NCBI GenBank assembly: GCA_030562195.1
Contig: CM060202.1
Coordinates: 26,522,317 to 26,586,316 of the forward strand
Length of the DNA stretch: 64,000 nt
Direction: 5' to 3'
Origin: Nipponacmea schrenckii
Taxonomy: Eukaryota; Mollusca; Gastropoda; Lottiidae
Shown here piece after piece: positions 11,691 through 23,366 of this stretch. Every line of letters starts with the position of its first letter. Positions within the stretch are counted from its first letter, which is position 1. A program made the position numbers and the translations under genes. The notes under the pieces are model-generated. The model saw only the letters and a program-made list of their open reading frames with translations. It made no database searches and was not told the DNA's origin.

Positions 11691-12261
11691 AAATTTTATA
11701 ATTTTACTGCGCAATTTGTTATAAAACACGCGAAGTGCTATCTCGAAGAGTTGTCTATGAATATATAGTCTATCAGTAGGCCTGGCAGTGGTAGAACAGA
11801 ACGATTCTGGCATGCTATTTACCGCCAAATAATCTTCACTTCCGCTTCCTCGAGTACTTGATGACGTCATTACACCACAAGAGGCCGGCTACATAGTTTG
11901 ATTGAGAGCTGGTGGTTGCAGTGTTCGTTCTTTAAAGAGGCAATTCATTTCTGTTATTCATGCTTATGGGCAGTTTTGCCACTAACTTAAACCCGATTAT
12001 CGTTATCGACCTCTCGCCCATGTTCAGTAGGCTAGCTTGAATATTCTTCCCTAATGAGCATTTTTTTTCCGAAACACGTTCTATCAGCATTGACCTCTCG
12101 TCCCTGTTCAGAATGCAAGCTAACGTTTCTCGCCCCAATGAGTTTTTTTTTCAAAAACACATGTTGTCTGCATGAGATGGGTTCTTTAGCCAGTTAGATG
12201 TTAGCGGGCAGAAAGTGATATATTTCATGTATAAAAAATTCAATATTCTTTCAACATGCAG
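11691..12261. other. Unannotated stretch
   Basis: Only short frames (61 and 68 codons on the minus strand) with no recognisable family. No repeat recognised. Confidence 0.35.
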
Positions 12262-12361
12262 ACGAAAATATCAGAATTTTGGCAGAAGTCAGTTGTACTT
12301 CATTGTAAGTTTATGTTTAAATCAATACGAGTCGATAATGATAAGGAAAGGTGTATTTGAG
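12262..12361 (+). CDS. Candidate internal exon of 100 bp
   Basis: A pyrimidine-containing tract ends in CATGCAG just before 12262, and a near-consensus donor (GAG/GTAAGTG) follows 12361. The interval is open for 33 codons in one frame (first base left over). It reads RKYQNFGRSQLYFIVSLCLN and onward to KGVFE. The implied phases are 1 at the acceptor and 0 at the donor. I recognise no domain. The support is two good splice motifs plus an open frame, which can arise by chance in 64 kb. Confidence 0.17.
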
Positions 12362-14309
12362 GTAAGTGAGTGAGTACATGAGTTAACTTGTATATATAGA
12401 AATGCCAGGGTGTGCTATGTAAATAGAAGTCGAGATGTTTATGAATGAATGAGTGAATATGATTTACATTACATTGACTTTCAACATCAAATACTACGGT
12501 AGTGCAAGTGCAGTGTCTTTTTAAAGGAAATGACACTGAGGTTTTGTTCGACAGTCGCATTGTTACGGAGAGCCTGTGGAACGGAAGGGGGTGGATTTGG
12601 GGGAAAGGGCTCCAGTGTTCATTGGAATGCATAACTAAGAATGGCTCGGCATCAGCGCCACAAACTCTGTCATTTCTTTGACCCTTCTCAACCTCCCACA
12701 CCCCCTTCGTCCGCCACAGCTCTCCACCCCAACCCCTCTTCCTCCATTCGAAAGTTGAAAATAGTAGCCTACAAAATAGCTATATCAAAGGTAGAAAAAA
12801 AAGGTAAATGTTTCGGGCTTGACAAAAACAGGTAGATTTTCTGATGGTTCTTAAAACAGGAGCACAACAACGGAACGGAAATTTTCATTTTATTCCATTG
12901 GATTTCATTGAGGCCAGTCGTTATTTCATTAGGTGTGCTTGAACCATATAGCACAGACCAGAATAACCGACTTTCATAGAATAACATCACGAGATAACTA
13001 ACGATAACCAACAGATGGCCGCCATTCTGGTCCAAAAACAGCGGAACTTGTCCTTGGCCCAGGGTAATTATAGAACCATATTTCAGTATCTTCGCACCTT
13101 GAAATGTCATAAGTCGAGATTGCACGCTCGTGTAATGTACGCGCATGAAATATTAGTAGTATATAAACACTGATAATTCTCGATATATTCTATTTTTAGA
13201 TTGTTTTGATCCCCAAACGTCTGCCATTTTGACGTCTGTTTTCAAATAAAACATGAGATTATACAACTCGAGCCAATAAAATCACTATTTCACAATAAAG
13301 TTACTAAAAAGATTGTTGAATGGGGGTGTTTGGTTGGCTTTGCCAAATTTACAGTTAGACCGACTCTTCTTCTGAAAACAATTGCTACTTTAGGGTTGCG
13401 CTCGATTGGTAAGTTTTGGGAATTATGGAGTAACCGGAAGTTCAGTAAAACCAGATGAAATTAAGTTTGTTCAGCGTGTATCAAAAATAGATGTGATAAT
13501 ATTCAAAATGGAGAAGTCAGGAATAGAAACCACTGAAAATTGACTTGGGTAAGGATCGACATGAAAAAGAAACCCAAAAACACAAAAATGACCCAATGCG
13601 CCTCTGAACCAAATCCCCTCAATCTATCATGCTTTTTGTAGCTCAACCAACGGTATAGTATTATCTCGCCTAGACAGCAGCCATAACGTATGTCTTGGAA
13701 TGAAGATGGCACCAATTTGACTAAGACGATGATTATGTCTCTATCAGATACTAGTTAGTGGTGGGTATAAACTGTAGTTATATTGTTTTAAAACCAAGAT
13801 ATAATGTCGACTAGTTTATAGGTATATATAAATATATGGTTGTACCAATTCAACTCGTCATAAATATTCTATATTCTTTATTGTGTATTAAAGAGAGTCG
13901 TCGAGATATACATATTGAAAGTTGGTTTAATCTAAAAGTCAAGAAACTTCTCAAAAATATATTCTTTTGGCTTTATTTATTAGATTTAATTTATACTTGT
14001 GAAGCCAAATGGTTTTTGAGAGGGTGTCGTCATAATGACGTCTGCACCAAAGCCCTGTGGCGTTGCTCTACACGTGTATATCAAATATTGGCATAGTATA
14101 TAAGTCCAAGTTATCAATGAATATAGTAAGGAAATCTTTCACTGAGCAGAGTATATGATTGGCTGTTTATAATATAACCAAGAACTCGAGATTCATACCA
14201 ATTTCGTCAGATCATAGATGGTAAAGAATTAAAACAAAATTACATTTTTTTCGGAGTATCCAACATTACTGCACACCAGACTAACGTAAGAAAGTAAAGT
14301 TGTTCTTTA
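12362..14309. other. Unannotated stretch
   Basis: Includes a C-rich patch at about 12685-12755 and minus-strand frames at 12300-12701 and 12769-13146 that look random in composition. No repeat family recognised. Confidence 0.35.
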
Positions 14310-14385
14310 AGACATGGTTCCCAATTTCGAGCGCTGTTTCGAGCCTTGAATATGTAAATATTCTTTAGAAGTACTAGAACTGTTC
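14310..14385 (-). mobile_element. MITE family B half-element
   Basis: Contains GACATGGTTCCCAATTTCGA, GTTTCGAGCCTTGAATATGT and AGAAGTACTAGAACTGTTC. These match 37.76 kb and the reverse complement of the right end at 54.36-54.44 kb. Confidence 0.55.
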
Positions 14386-14639
14386 TACTTTTTCTATATA
14401 CATGTATGTCCTGTTCTTAATATGACGGGGTACCAATGAAGTATTTTAATTTTCAAATGTGGCTTATTCTAGACTCGCTTGAATTCGACGGCTCATAATA
14501 TTTATGTCGACATTAAACTGTGAACACTGTTACTGATCAACCTATCTGAATTATTACTGTTTATAAGACTAAGGTAAATGATTGTTCAAACGAATGGTGA
14601 ACGTATCCCTGTAAAGTAAAAGTATTTTTTAACAACACG

Positions 14640-14930
14640 AAGCAGTCACTTTAAGGCGAGGAATGAATTATGAAGAAAGTGGAGAATGGTACTACAGACA
14701 AACTGAACCCAGTGTCTATATTAACATCTGTATTGTTATTATAATGTATATTATTGGTGCCAGTTGCATGATGGTTTCCCCTAGGTAAAAGCCAGTATTT
14801 CCGTGCCTCAGGGTCTCCTCGGTACACGATCAACATACAATGTGGCAGGATCAAACCGCTGGGGTACAAGGGTGGCTGCTGGGTGAGGATTTCGGGGACA
14901 ACTTGGTGCCGACTTTTCATATATAAATTT
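14640..14930 (-). other. Possible tRNA-related SINE remnant
   Basis: Read on the minus strand, this segment has GCGGTTTGATCCTGCC, a B-box-like motif, within a relatively GC-rich block that ends in AT-rich sequence. The composition differs from its surroundings. The 89-codon minus frame here has no recognisable family. With only one copy in the window, the repeat call is tentative. Confidence 0.2.
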
Positions 14931-15820
14931 TTTTCAGTAATATTGACGCCGATTATATCAACTGTTACTAAAGTTAAATTGGTTTCAATTTAAAGAATGG
15001 AATGGACTTAAGAACGAATTAACCGCTACTTTATAAGCATCACAACCAAGGTTCATGAGGATCCTGTCTCCCAGTCAAACACATTTCTAGTGGTTTCCGT
15101 TACTAGTCAGTATAATAAGGAGATTTTACTATTAAACCCGGTTTTGTATGCCCACCATGCTAAGAAACCACGACCACCATTTGTTCAAATAACGTCAAAG
15201 CTTTAAGTGCTATATTCCAACTCTGAAGTATCCAGTCTTTCGCATATCCCGAGTTTTTCAGACTTTAAATACTAAGATGGTTGGAATTTCGTGTATGATA
15301 ATCGCGTTGTCTATTTCCAGCGAAATGTTCATAATTCAAGAATTGTTCAACAATAGGGCGTAAAAATCCATTTAATGTCTTTACTTAAAGAACGAAGAAT
15401 TAAAATTTCCCTCGTTTCGAAGTATAGAGGGAAATTATTGTATAAACGGTTTTAACACTTATATGTGTTCAGAATACGAGTGATTATCATCACGTGAATC
15501 GTGAAGGCGGAAAATATGATATATTTGTCATTCTACCAGCTTGCTTCGATCTGTAAAGATCATAAAAAAAACAATTGTTTATTCATTATACCTATACTTG
15601 TCCGAGTATAGCTCCGAGGGGATCATTGTATTTGTTCGGACACAGGTTTCCAGAGGTTTTTCAATAATTATTGTTTTTTTATCTCTGGTTGTTCCTGTCT
15701 GGCAAGGTCGCTGTCGAAGGAGATAGAACACATGCGTGCATCAGTCGATGAGACATCTTTGTGTAATATAGCAAATTTTGTAATTATATGCCTTGTTTAT
15801 TAGATTATTGTTTCTGTTAT

Positions 15821-15965
15821 TTAGTTAATTGTATCGTTATATTTACTTATAATTTGTATTGTAATTTATTTCGTTAATGTAATTATTTGAATTGGCATAA
15901 GATTGTCGTTGCTATCGTTTAGTTTATTGTATTGTTATATTTACTTATCTTATGATTTGTATTTA
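15821..15965 (+). repeat. Pair of T-rich direct repeats about 100 bp apart
   Basis: TTAGTTAATTGTATCGTTAT followed by ATTTACTTAT recurs with few changes as TTAGTTTATTGTATTGTTAT plus ATTTACTTAT. The second copy starts near 15919. Confidence 0.6.
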
Positions 15966-16481
15966 TGTTTTTTCAATGTCCGAAATAAACTGCGCTGCTC
16001 TTACGATTGTGAGCTGTCGGCAAATTAAAGATTTGTTTTAATTTAGGGAATTATATAATTGATAAAGAGTATACCTCAAGAAAGTGAAACATTATTTGAT
16101 TTTTTACTCGAAAAAAATTTAAAGAAGAATAGGGCGTGTATACAGCTGCCTTTATAAAAATTCGTTATAAGTAAAGGGCGCCCATTAATGTCGATTAAAT
16201 CTATTTCGGTAGTAAAAAGTAGAAAGTACCTGAATGTTAATTAAAAGTAATATTAATTATATTAATTATGAAGTAAAAATAGTCTTAACCTCCCACGCTA
16301 CACACCTGAAACCTGGACAAAAACAATCTGATATGGTTACAAAACTAATCAGCTTACTAATCTATCAGATTCCTCGCCATTTGTACCAAGAACAACTTGG
16401 ACATTACAGCTGACTGGCACGAAATGAAGTTTAACGTCTCACCGTTCTGAGATTAATTACAACTTAACGGCATGAAATTGG

Positions 16482-16757
16482 CTTCTTCCCCTTGTCAGTG
16501 ATGCAGGTCGGAGGGACTGACATGGAAAAAGCGTCTAGTCGTTCGGATGGACAATAAACCGAGGCCCCGTGTGCTACAGGCTGTGCACGTTAAGGATCCC
16601 TCGACAGTTGGAAATCGAAAAAGAGCAGGCTAATGCCGCTGTCCTGGCAAAATTTCCCTCATAGCACACTGCATGGCGTTGCCCGTCTTCATTAGCCCAT
16701 AAGGTGCAAAAAAGTAGGACGTAAAACATAACGTAATTCATTTCATTTCATTTCTAC
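16482..16757 (+). mobile_element. SINE family A, most complete forward copy
   Basis: The order is CTTGTCAGTGATGCAGGTCG, GGAAAAAGCGTCTAGTCGTT, a GACAATAAACCGAGGCC block, TGTGCACGTTAAGGATCCCT, CGACAGTTGGAAATCGAAAA, TGCCGCTGTCCTGGCAAAAT, GTCTTCATTAGCCCATAAGG and AGTAGGACGTAAAAC. It ends in a tail of ATTTC units. At least ten other loci in the window carry parts of it. The tRNA-like head is missing here but visible at 41.9 and 60.3 kb. It has no coding capacity and depends on LINE machinery. Confidence 0.85.
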
Positions 16758-16779
16758 CTTTAAGCACTTGACGACAATC

Positions 16780-17180
16780 CACGCTGAGAGGTGTTCAATG
16801 GAGTTAACGTCAATAAATCAATTAGTATACAGACCAGTCAGATCCCTGGTAGTAATTACTTTCACCATCACATCAGACGGCACGAAATGGCTGTCTTACC
16901 TATCTGCACTTGGAAACATCAGGAAGTAATGGAGTTTTACATTCTACTTCTTTTCTTCTGTTTGCCAACGGAAGAAGGGAATCAGCACCACGAAGTGCGC
17001 AAAAGTTATAATGCCAAAGAATGGTCGAGAATCCTTGTACTCCAGGCTCTACATTATAAAGATCATTCGATCGTCGGTAATCGGGAAAATAGGTGACTGA
17101 TACCGATGTCCTGGCAAACTGTCCTCAAGTGTAGGTTGTAAGGCGTTGTCTGTCTTCATAAGTTCAATAAGTTGCCATAT
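16780..17180 (+). mobile_element. Second, diverged SINE A copy downstream
   Basis: Matches the family from a degraded head (GCACGAAATGG) through AAGATCATTCGATCGTCGG, TACCGATGTCCTGGCAAACT and GGCGTTGTCTGTCTTCATAA. It lies head-to-tail with the previous copy. An inner segment near 16929 (GGAGTTTTACATTCTACTTC) is a reversed tail, so the locus is a nest of several insertions. Confidence 0.6.
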
Positions 17181-18495
17181 TGTTATACCGGTTTGGTCGG
17201 TTTGGATTTTTCTAGCCGAGCTTGGTATACAAGACTACTGTCTCCCGGGCTTACAAAAACAAATCACGATAAGTTAACAGTTCCATTATTATAAGCCCAT
17301 CAATGTAAATACGTGGGCGGTTGACATTGTCTTGGTAATTCTAATCCTGGTTTCATTCATAATTATCTACTTCTTAAAGGGACACAGTCCTCTGATAATT
17401 TTCTGTAAAATTTCCTGCACACTTCATGATGTTGAGTGACTTCATTATTCCAAACGAAAGGAGTTGACCAAAAACCATTTTGACATCGCTATTCGACAGA
17501 AAGATAACTACCAGTCAAGTGTGCGACATCATTGAAACGGCGACCAAACATGATGCGTGTATTGTTTATTACCATAATGTATCACATATACAAACAGCAT
17601 CCCACCCCAATTTCGATATGTAAACGGTTCCAATATATCTGTAAATACGTCGGCGGTTGACTTTGTCCTGCAAATGCCTACAAATCCAAATAGCATCCCA
17701 ACCTCACCCCACAACCCCTCATTTCTCTCTCTCCGCCTAATTTTAACTCGATGTGCGTTTCCGTTCTTTGTTCGGAATGTGTGTCTTTCAAGTATTGTTT
17801 TGAAATTATTGAATGCAATAATATCACTTCTGAGCTCTCTATAGTCGAAGGTTAATTTGTTTTGATCAGTTTGCGAATGGACATGAATGTAAATTTGAAA
17901 TTTGGATCAACTTTTCTATTCACTTCTACCTTTAATTCAAACCTAGTTTGTTAGTACGGTATTTACAAATACTCAATCTCATTATGGCTTTGTGAATGGC
18001 GTGAGAATGGAATCATCAAGGAAATTCCGCCCACATCAAGGATGATTTTAATGAAGGTGGATCATTAAACAGGCTTGGTAGATCTTTATTCCTAAAGATA
18101 ATGGTTTTCTTTAGAAAGTCTGTAATAACTAGCAGGCATTAGGCAAACAGTGAAAGAAAATTAAAAAGGATATAGCATTATGTGTACTTTAAGTGTCATA
18201 TTAATAAAATTATTTTCATTCTGTGTTTTCTTTCGTATCGTTAAGTTTTTGATGACGATAACTTGTTGACGCTTGAAAATATAGATTCGAAATTTTGGGT
18301 TTATTTTCACTCGATATTTAAACTTATATATTGGACGACTGCTGCCCCCCCCCCCTTTCACACTAAATAGAACTCATGCTGGGAACGTCCATAAAACAAA
18401 AAAGACAAAATCGGGATAATGAATGAAGATTGTCAATGAAGTTATTTTTTAAATTTAATTTCGTTCTTCAAAGAATAGCGGACGAAACAACATAA
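17181..18495. other. Unannotated stretch
   Basis: TTAAAGGGACA near 17376 resembles a MITE B terminus, but no inner sequence or matching right end follows clearly. A run of 10 C occurs near 18346. Otherwise nothing was recognised. Confidence 0.35.
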
Positions 18496-18496
18496 C

Positions 18497-18772
18497 ATGG
18501 TGGCCTTTGTTGCTTTAAAGCCAGAGACATCTGCAGGTGCAGACTATATCCCGATGCGGATGTGTACAGAAGGAAATAAAGACTACCCAACTGACGTTTG
18601 TGTAGGGATCGGTTTATTTATAAACATAACAGAATTTAGTACCGGCCTATCAACTTTTGCTTTCATTTTCAAACTGGCGTATCAGTATTGTAACGGAAGC
18701 GAGTGTTTGTATAATGGACAGGAACGCCCGAACAGCTGTGTGGTCATTAACTTCCCACTGACTGACCATTGA
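18497..18772 (+). CDS. Unidentified 91-codon frame, possible exon or gene remnant
   Basis: This frame has a more protein-like composition than most in the window. It begins MVAFVALKPETSAGADY, has four cysteines (residues 24, 36, 67 and 71 approximately) plus a fifth near 82, a possible N-glycosylation site (NIT) in FINITEFS, and ends VVINFPLTDH. A pyrimidine-rich tract ends in AG just upstream, at about 18478, and the frame stays open from there, so it could be the last exon of a secreted protein. No AATAAA lies close downstream. I recognise no family. A chance frame is the main alternative. Confidence 0.22.
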   Translation: MVAFVALKPETSAGADYIPMRMCTEGNKDYPTDVCVGIGLFINITEFSTGLSTFAFIFKLAYQYCNGSECLYNGQERPNSCVVINFPLTDH

Positions 18773-19552
18773 GTGACCGCCGACCATCAATCAACATTGA
18801 AAATCTGGCATCTTAATTTTGTTTCTCAATGAAATACCACCGTATTTCCGGCTAATTACGGACGCTAAAATAGCCGCTTCCGTTTGATGGGTGTCTTGAA
18901 CTTTGTTGTTCATTGATAAAGTAGTAAGAATGGTCGGGTCAATGGAATAATTCTGATATTTCTGGAACCTTTGATGTCTTTTATCTACCCTTTATTATAA
19001 ATGACCAGAACATTCTTTGATATCCTAATGGTTTAGAGAGGATAGTACCTGAGTTGGTTGGTACTTACAGAACTTGCCAAGTTCTAAAGGAGAATTATTG
19101 TCTATGCCTATTTGATACTATAAGACGTATTGATATTGTAGGCTGATTTTATGGTCATAACTTAAAGGGCGAGGTGCACGGTACAAAAAACGCTTCGCTT
19201 TCTCTCCCCTTGGAATCTGACTATATCTTTCGTATTTGAAACGAAATAAAATTGTGTTTTTGTTCTTACTTTCATACACCTGCTTAATTTCATTAAAATG
19301 GAAAATAAATAAATTTGATCATGGTTAAAGTATTGCACTACTCTATTCGTTGTCGTAGGATCTTTAAACGAGCTATTTTACGGAGCAACTGAAAATGTTT
19401 AAGCATTATGAAATTTAGCATAAATAAGGTATGACTAAGTGCTAATGTATTTGAAATAATTTCATATCAAACAAATGTGTATTATGAAAATCAAATTTTG
19501 TTGAATAAGTCGCATTCTCGAGGTAATCATGGGTGTTTACGTCTGCATAAAC

Positions 19553-19599
19553 CCATTCAGGTGTAGAAAAATGGGACGTAAAAGTTCATTTCATTTCGA
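19553..19599 (+). mobile_element. SINE A tail-only insertion
   Basis: AGGTGTAGAAAAATGGGACG followed by TAAAAGTTCATTTCATTTC is the 3' end of SINE A without its body. It is one of several extreme 5' truncations in this window. Confidence 0.6.
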
Positions 19600-20089
19600 A
19601 GAAATCAATTGGCAGAATGAAAAGTCAATACAACTAAAGTACACTACACAAGTGTCATTCTCATGTTGTCGACTGTTCCTTAATCAATGAATCATCAACA
19701 TAATGAATGAAACGAGGAAATTTGTGAATGGGCAGCTGAGAGTTCGTTTGTTTGACCAATGAGAAAGCAGGAAGTAAAAATTAATGACCTGTAGACTAAA
19801 AGCATACAGACGTGGCCAATCAACTGTCGAGAAGTCAGATTTGTTTGTGAATGGATAGTGAAGCTTTGGTCAATGAAATATAACATTGTTGACAGATGAA
19901 CGGACGTGGGGAGTTGATTGTTGATCTCAAATCTGTTTACTGTAACTTTCGCATACAGATCTGTTGATTGAACACCAGATTATGAGCAGACTGACAACTT
20001 CCGTTTTCATGGCGTTTATTTTCTAAATAAAACTCTGTGTATTACGTCATTGATTCTTGGGTAAATTAAAATTTCAGAGCTTTTCTGGT

Positions 20090-20355
20090 AAAAACGGTTT
20101 GGTAGACAGAAGCCTTGACAATCTAAGTTGTTATCCTTGTACATCAATGCTTAAAACAAGAGTCATGGGGGGTGACAGATACAGTTACCTTGGCAACACC
20201 AATGCCAGGAAGGTTAGTTAAGGAAAGTTGATGAAAGGCTTCTTGACAAAACCTAAATTGGTATCCTTGAAAATATTGCTAAGATCATGTCGGCCTACCC
20301 AGATGGTTGACACGAGAACCCAAGTTTCTATCCTTATAAAAGTAATGCTGAGATG
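20090..20355 (+). repeat. Three degenerate direct copies of the SINE B 3' motif
   Basis: Blocks near 20115 (CAATCTAAGTTGTTATCCTTG), 20240 (AACCTAAATTGGTATCCTTG) and 20318 (AACCCAAGTTTCTATCCTTA) each resemble the conserved 3' region of SINE B. Spacing is irregular. The 89-codon frame across them is not a gene. Confidence 0.45.
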
Positions 20356-20717
20356 TAGAACCGGAATCCCTGTCAAATATAGATATTTATGTATGTCCCT
20401 CTTACGTGACGGACATCATCCTCGTATGTATGTTGTCCTAGTAACGTTTGACTTTTATATACCTTGGAATATAGGATGTCGATATGTATGTATGTAAGGT
20501 AGATTAATTGTCGGGGGTGGGGTCCAGACAGGACTACGTGGCGCCCGTAGGAATACGTGATCTGAAGGCGATATAGGAAAGTAATACGTAGTTATTATCT
20601 ACTCGCCTACTCTATTGTACTAGATATTTCTGAAGTGATTCTCAATTATCGCGTTCAAAGGATGTCCAACTTACTGCATTCTTACATATGAATTTATTTC
20701 ATCTCATACCTTGACTT

Positions 20718-20885
20718 GCACCTTCACAATGGTAAGCTATTGTCACCTTTCTTGCATCTTCACAACATTGTCATGCTATTAAGAACTATTAAGTCTTATC
20801 TCTCGACAGCAATAGCCACCTTTCTTGCATCTTCACAATGTTAAGCTATTACAAACTTCGTACTGATACCTTTCTTGTGTCGTAG
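20718..20885 (-). repeat. Satellite family S40, long-monomer form (about 2 units)
   Basis: On the minus strand, units combine the 40-bp motif (TTGTAATAGCTTAACATTGT, GAAGATGCAAGAAAGGTGGC) with a TATTGC...GAGATAAGACTTAATAG-type spacer, for a period near 100 bp. The GCAAGAAAGGTGGCTATTG segment also occurs at 51.88 kb but is absent from the short array at 8.5 kb. Confidence 0.65.
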
Positions 20886-21709
20886 AAGAGATTTCAACAG
20901 CGTTTAACTCATATATAACTTAAAGAAACCTAAAATGGATCTAAAAGGGTCAAATTAGCTTAAGTAGTATCTATTTCCAATGTACTAGGTAATATGTGGG
21001 TCTGACAGACACCTGTCAAACGGATGTTCAAGTGAACTGGTATGAATCTAAAATGATCAGGTTAACTTTATTAATATTCTCGCCCACTCTTCTGTACCAA
21101 AAAATATGTCTGGTAGGCAGTTTTGATTGCCGTCAATTTTTCAAGATCGTTTTCAAAGCATATGTCCTACTTGAGGAAACTCAAACCATTACCATCAAGT
21201 TATGATTGGCAAATCTGTATATGATTCATATTATACTATTCATTACTATTATTATTATATTCATATTTGCTCAATAATTTATATCGTTTTACAATGGAGA
21301 CTGATTTATATAAACTATGTCTGGTTCTAAATCGATCATGTATTTATCTGTGCAAATTTACAGAAATAAATATTGTTTAAATCATAGGTAGAGATTTTGA
21401 AATTCGATTAACATAATTTGTTTCGGGCAGTTCTAGCTTGACATTCGGATGGGGTAAAGATTAATTTCCTACCTAATGAATCCCTGTTTCTTGTTGTTGA
21501 GTCGGTTGTTGGACACAGTTTCGGATAGTGTATCTATACAATAGAAAATATTAGATACTAAGGATGTCTTCATCACGTCCGTACTACTGCCAATAACAAT
21601 GTACCTAATTAATTCTCTCCCCTTATTCTTGATAGTAAAAGAGGCAGAGAAACTACTGTCAAGGGTTCTTTCACACTAATCTAACGACAGTACTTAGCGA
21701 CACGTGCTG

Positions 21710-21790
21710 CTTAAATGGTCTATCCATTTGATCAATCCTACTTTAGTCTCAGAAACAAAAATTCTTTAGCAAAGCTAGCAGTTTAGGCTA
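21710..21790 (+). mobile_element. MITE family B left-end fragment
   Basis: CCATTTGATCAATCCTACTT, TAGTCTCAGAAAC and AAAATTCTTTAGCAAAGCTA match the left parts of the 52.65 and 54.14 kb elements. Confidence 0.55.
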
Positions 21791-21924
21791 CTGTTGTAAT
21801 TTGAATCTTCAAATACATTTTTTTTTATTGAAAGGAGACTTATAGAACAGAAATATATAACAGGCAAATATAGAAAATAAAATTCTTGGTTTGATTATTT
21901 TGGAAGAAATTGTGCAAATTTTAG

Positions 21925-22138
21925 TACCAAAACCTACCCCTGTAAATGACAAACCATGACCTTCGAATGTAACTTTGCACAGAGTGAGTTGCACTTTCAG
22001 TATCAGATAGTGGGTGGTGCTTTATTAGTCTCTCAGGGTTCCTCTAGTCTCAATCATAAATACGGTTCTTGTATTGTAATTTCCAATGTTAGTCTGGGTG
22101 ATAACGACTACTACAGATATGAATGGAGCCGATACTGA
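21925..22138 (+). pseudogene. Degenerate immunoglobulin-like domain exon
   Basis: The frame at 21956-22138 has an Ig-like layout. TFEC near the start supplies the first cysteine, a KYGS turn follows, and then ISNVSLGDNDYYRYEW, which resembles the F-strand pattern in which a D.G.YxC core carries the second cysteine. The spacing from Cys to that position is 50 residues, normal for a C2 or I-set domain. The second cysteine is replaced by Tyr, and the usual core Trp is replaced by Phe or Tyr. Just upstream, in another frame, VPKPTPVNDKP runs into a stop, suggesting a frameshift ahead of the domain. A short tract ending in TTTTAG precedes 21925. Either a decayed Ig exon or a chance resemblance; I lean slightly to decay. 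Confidence 0.28.
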
Positions 22139-22318
22139 AGTGAAGAGAAGTGGCTAGGTTTTTGATGTTTTGAAGTATGATTATCACAGACTGATATTCT
22201 TTGTATAACTTTAGTAAATTGATATCTATATTAGTCTGATACCATATCTACCGCCTACACCCCGCTCTTTCATTGATAAAAACATACTATGGTGCTTCAT
22301 ATGTGCTATCAAATCACG

Positions 22319-22728
22319 TCCGTTACGGTGCGTGTTTTGCAATTAAATCTAAACCTCAAAATGTGATTTTCAGAGGTAATGTTTGATTTTCCTTTTTCAT
22401 TTATGAATCCTGATTCTATACTGTTCCATGGATGCCGTAAAACACTTGCAGTCTTATAGGACATTGCAAATGAAAATGCACAACAAGAAGTCAAAACACG
22501 TGCATTTTGGAAAAAATGTGCGCTTTTGAAACACGTGCTTTCTTGAAACATATGTTCTCCTATGGGTCATTGCAATTAAATTTGCACAGTAAGAAGTGAT
22601 TTTCAGAGGTAGAACAAGTGCATGGGTTCTATCAAAACACGTGCATTCTTGAAACACGAGCTTTCTCGTAGAACAATGCAATTGAACATGCAGGAAAAGG
22701 TGATTTTCAGAGGTAGAATCTTTGCATC
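22319..22728 (+). repeat. Degenerate tandem repeat rich in CACGTG
   Basis: GTGATTTTCAGAGGTA recurs at 22363, 22597 and 22700, and ACACGTGCATTTTGG / ACACGTGCTTTCTTG / ACACGTGCATTCTTG lie between. The blocks TGCAATTAAAT...GCAC and GGACATTGCAAATGAAAATG also repeat. The unit is about 105-117 bp, heavily diverged. Overlapping minus frames at 22309-22833 come from the repeat. Confidence 0.65.
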
Positions 22729-23060
22729 GCTTTTTGACGTACATGAAGAAGCTTTGGTGTGCCAGGGTTGCATGCTACGCAATCTGTATATACAATTACC
22801 ACTAAATTGGACTGAATATTCATCTTGTATCATGTCACGTTTTATAGTGATAATTGGTAGTTGGTGGTTTTAATTAGGCTTGTGATACATTATGATACAA
22901 TGTATAGTGGGCAGTTAATTATCGGTTCCGTTCAGACGTCATTGATGGTGATAATATTAGCTAGTAAGTAGTTACTGTCCAACAAGAAATAATATTTTTT
23001 TACAAGGAGGTAAATCAAGACTCTTCGGGATCCTATCTGAACATTTCGTACTCAACGTTA

Positions 23061-23366
23061 TTCATTTATCAAGTATTCATTCCTGCAACATTCATTCATT
23101 TACTTTTCATTTATGGTGTCGGTCATTCATTCACCCAGTCATTCATTCATTCATTCATACAATTATTTATTCATTCAAGTATTCATTCATGAAAGTATTC
23201 ATTCATCAACTTGTTCATTAATTCCATTTATTGCGTCGCTCGTTGATTCACCCAGTCATTCATTCATTGACCGATTTTGACCTTCATTCATTCAGTTCTC
23301 AAACTCATTCATTGATTCAGGATTGCGTCATTCATCCATTCATCCATTCTCAAACTCATTCAATGA
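23061..23366 (+). repeat. CATT-rich low-complexity tract
   Basis: Imperfect ATTCATTCATTC runs are interspersed with CACCCAGTCATTCATTC and CTCAAACTCATTC segments. The CACCCAGTCATTCATTCATT phrase occurs twice (about 23130 and 23250), suggesting a decayed tandem array seeded by a tetranucleotide. Confidence 0.8.

Noticed and set aside
14651..14920. 89-codon minus-strand frame with varied composition
   Set aside because: Likely part of a GC-richer repeat with a B-box-like motif; no family or splice support.
17376..17480. MITE B candidate starting TTAAAGGGACA
   Set aside because: Only the terminal 11 bases match; no inner block or right terminus was found. The same applies to TTTAAAGGGACAGTTTACAG near 24828.
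22309..22873. Four overlapping frames of 76-96 codons on both strands
   Set aside because: They cover the degenerate CACGTG-rich repeat and translate repeated phrases.
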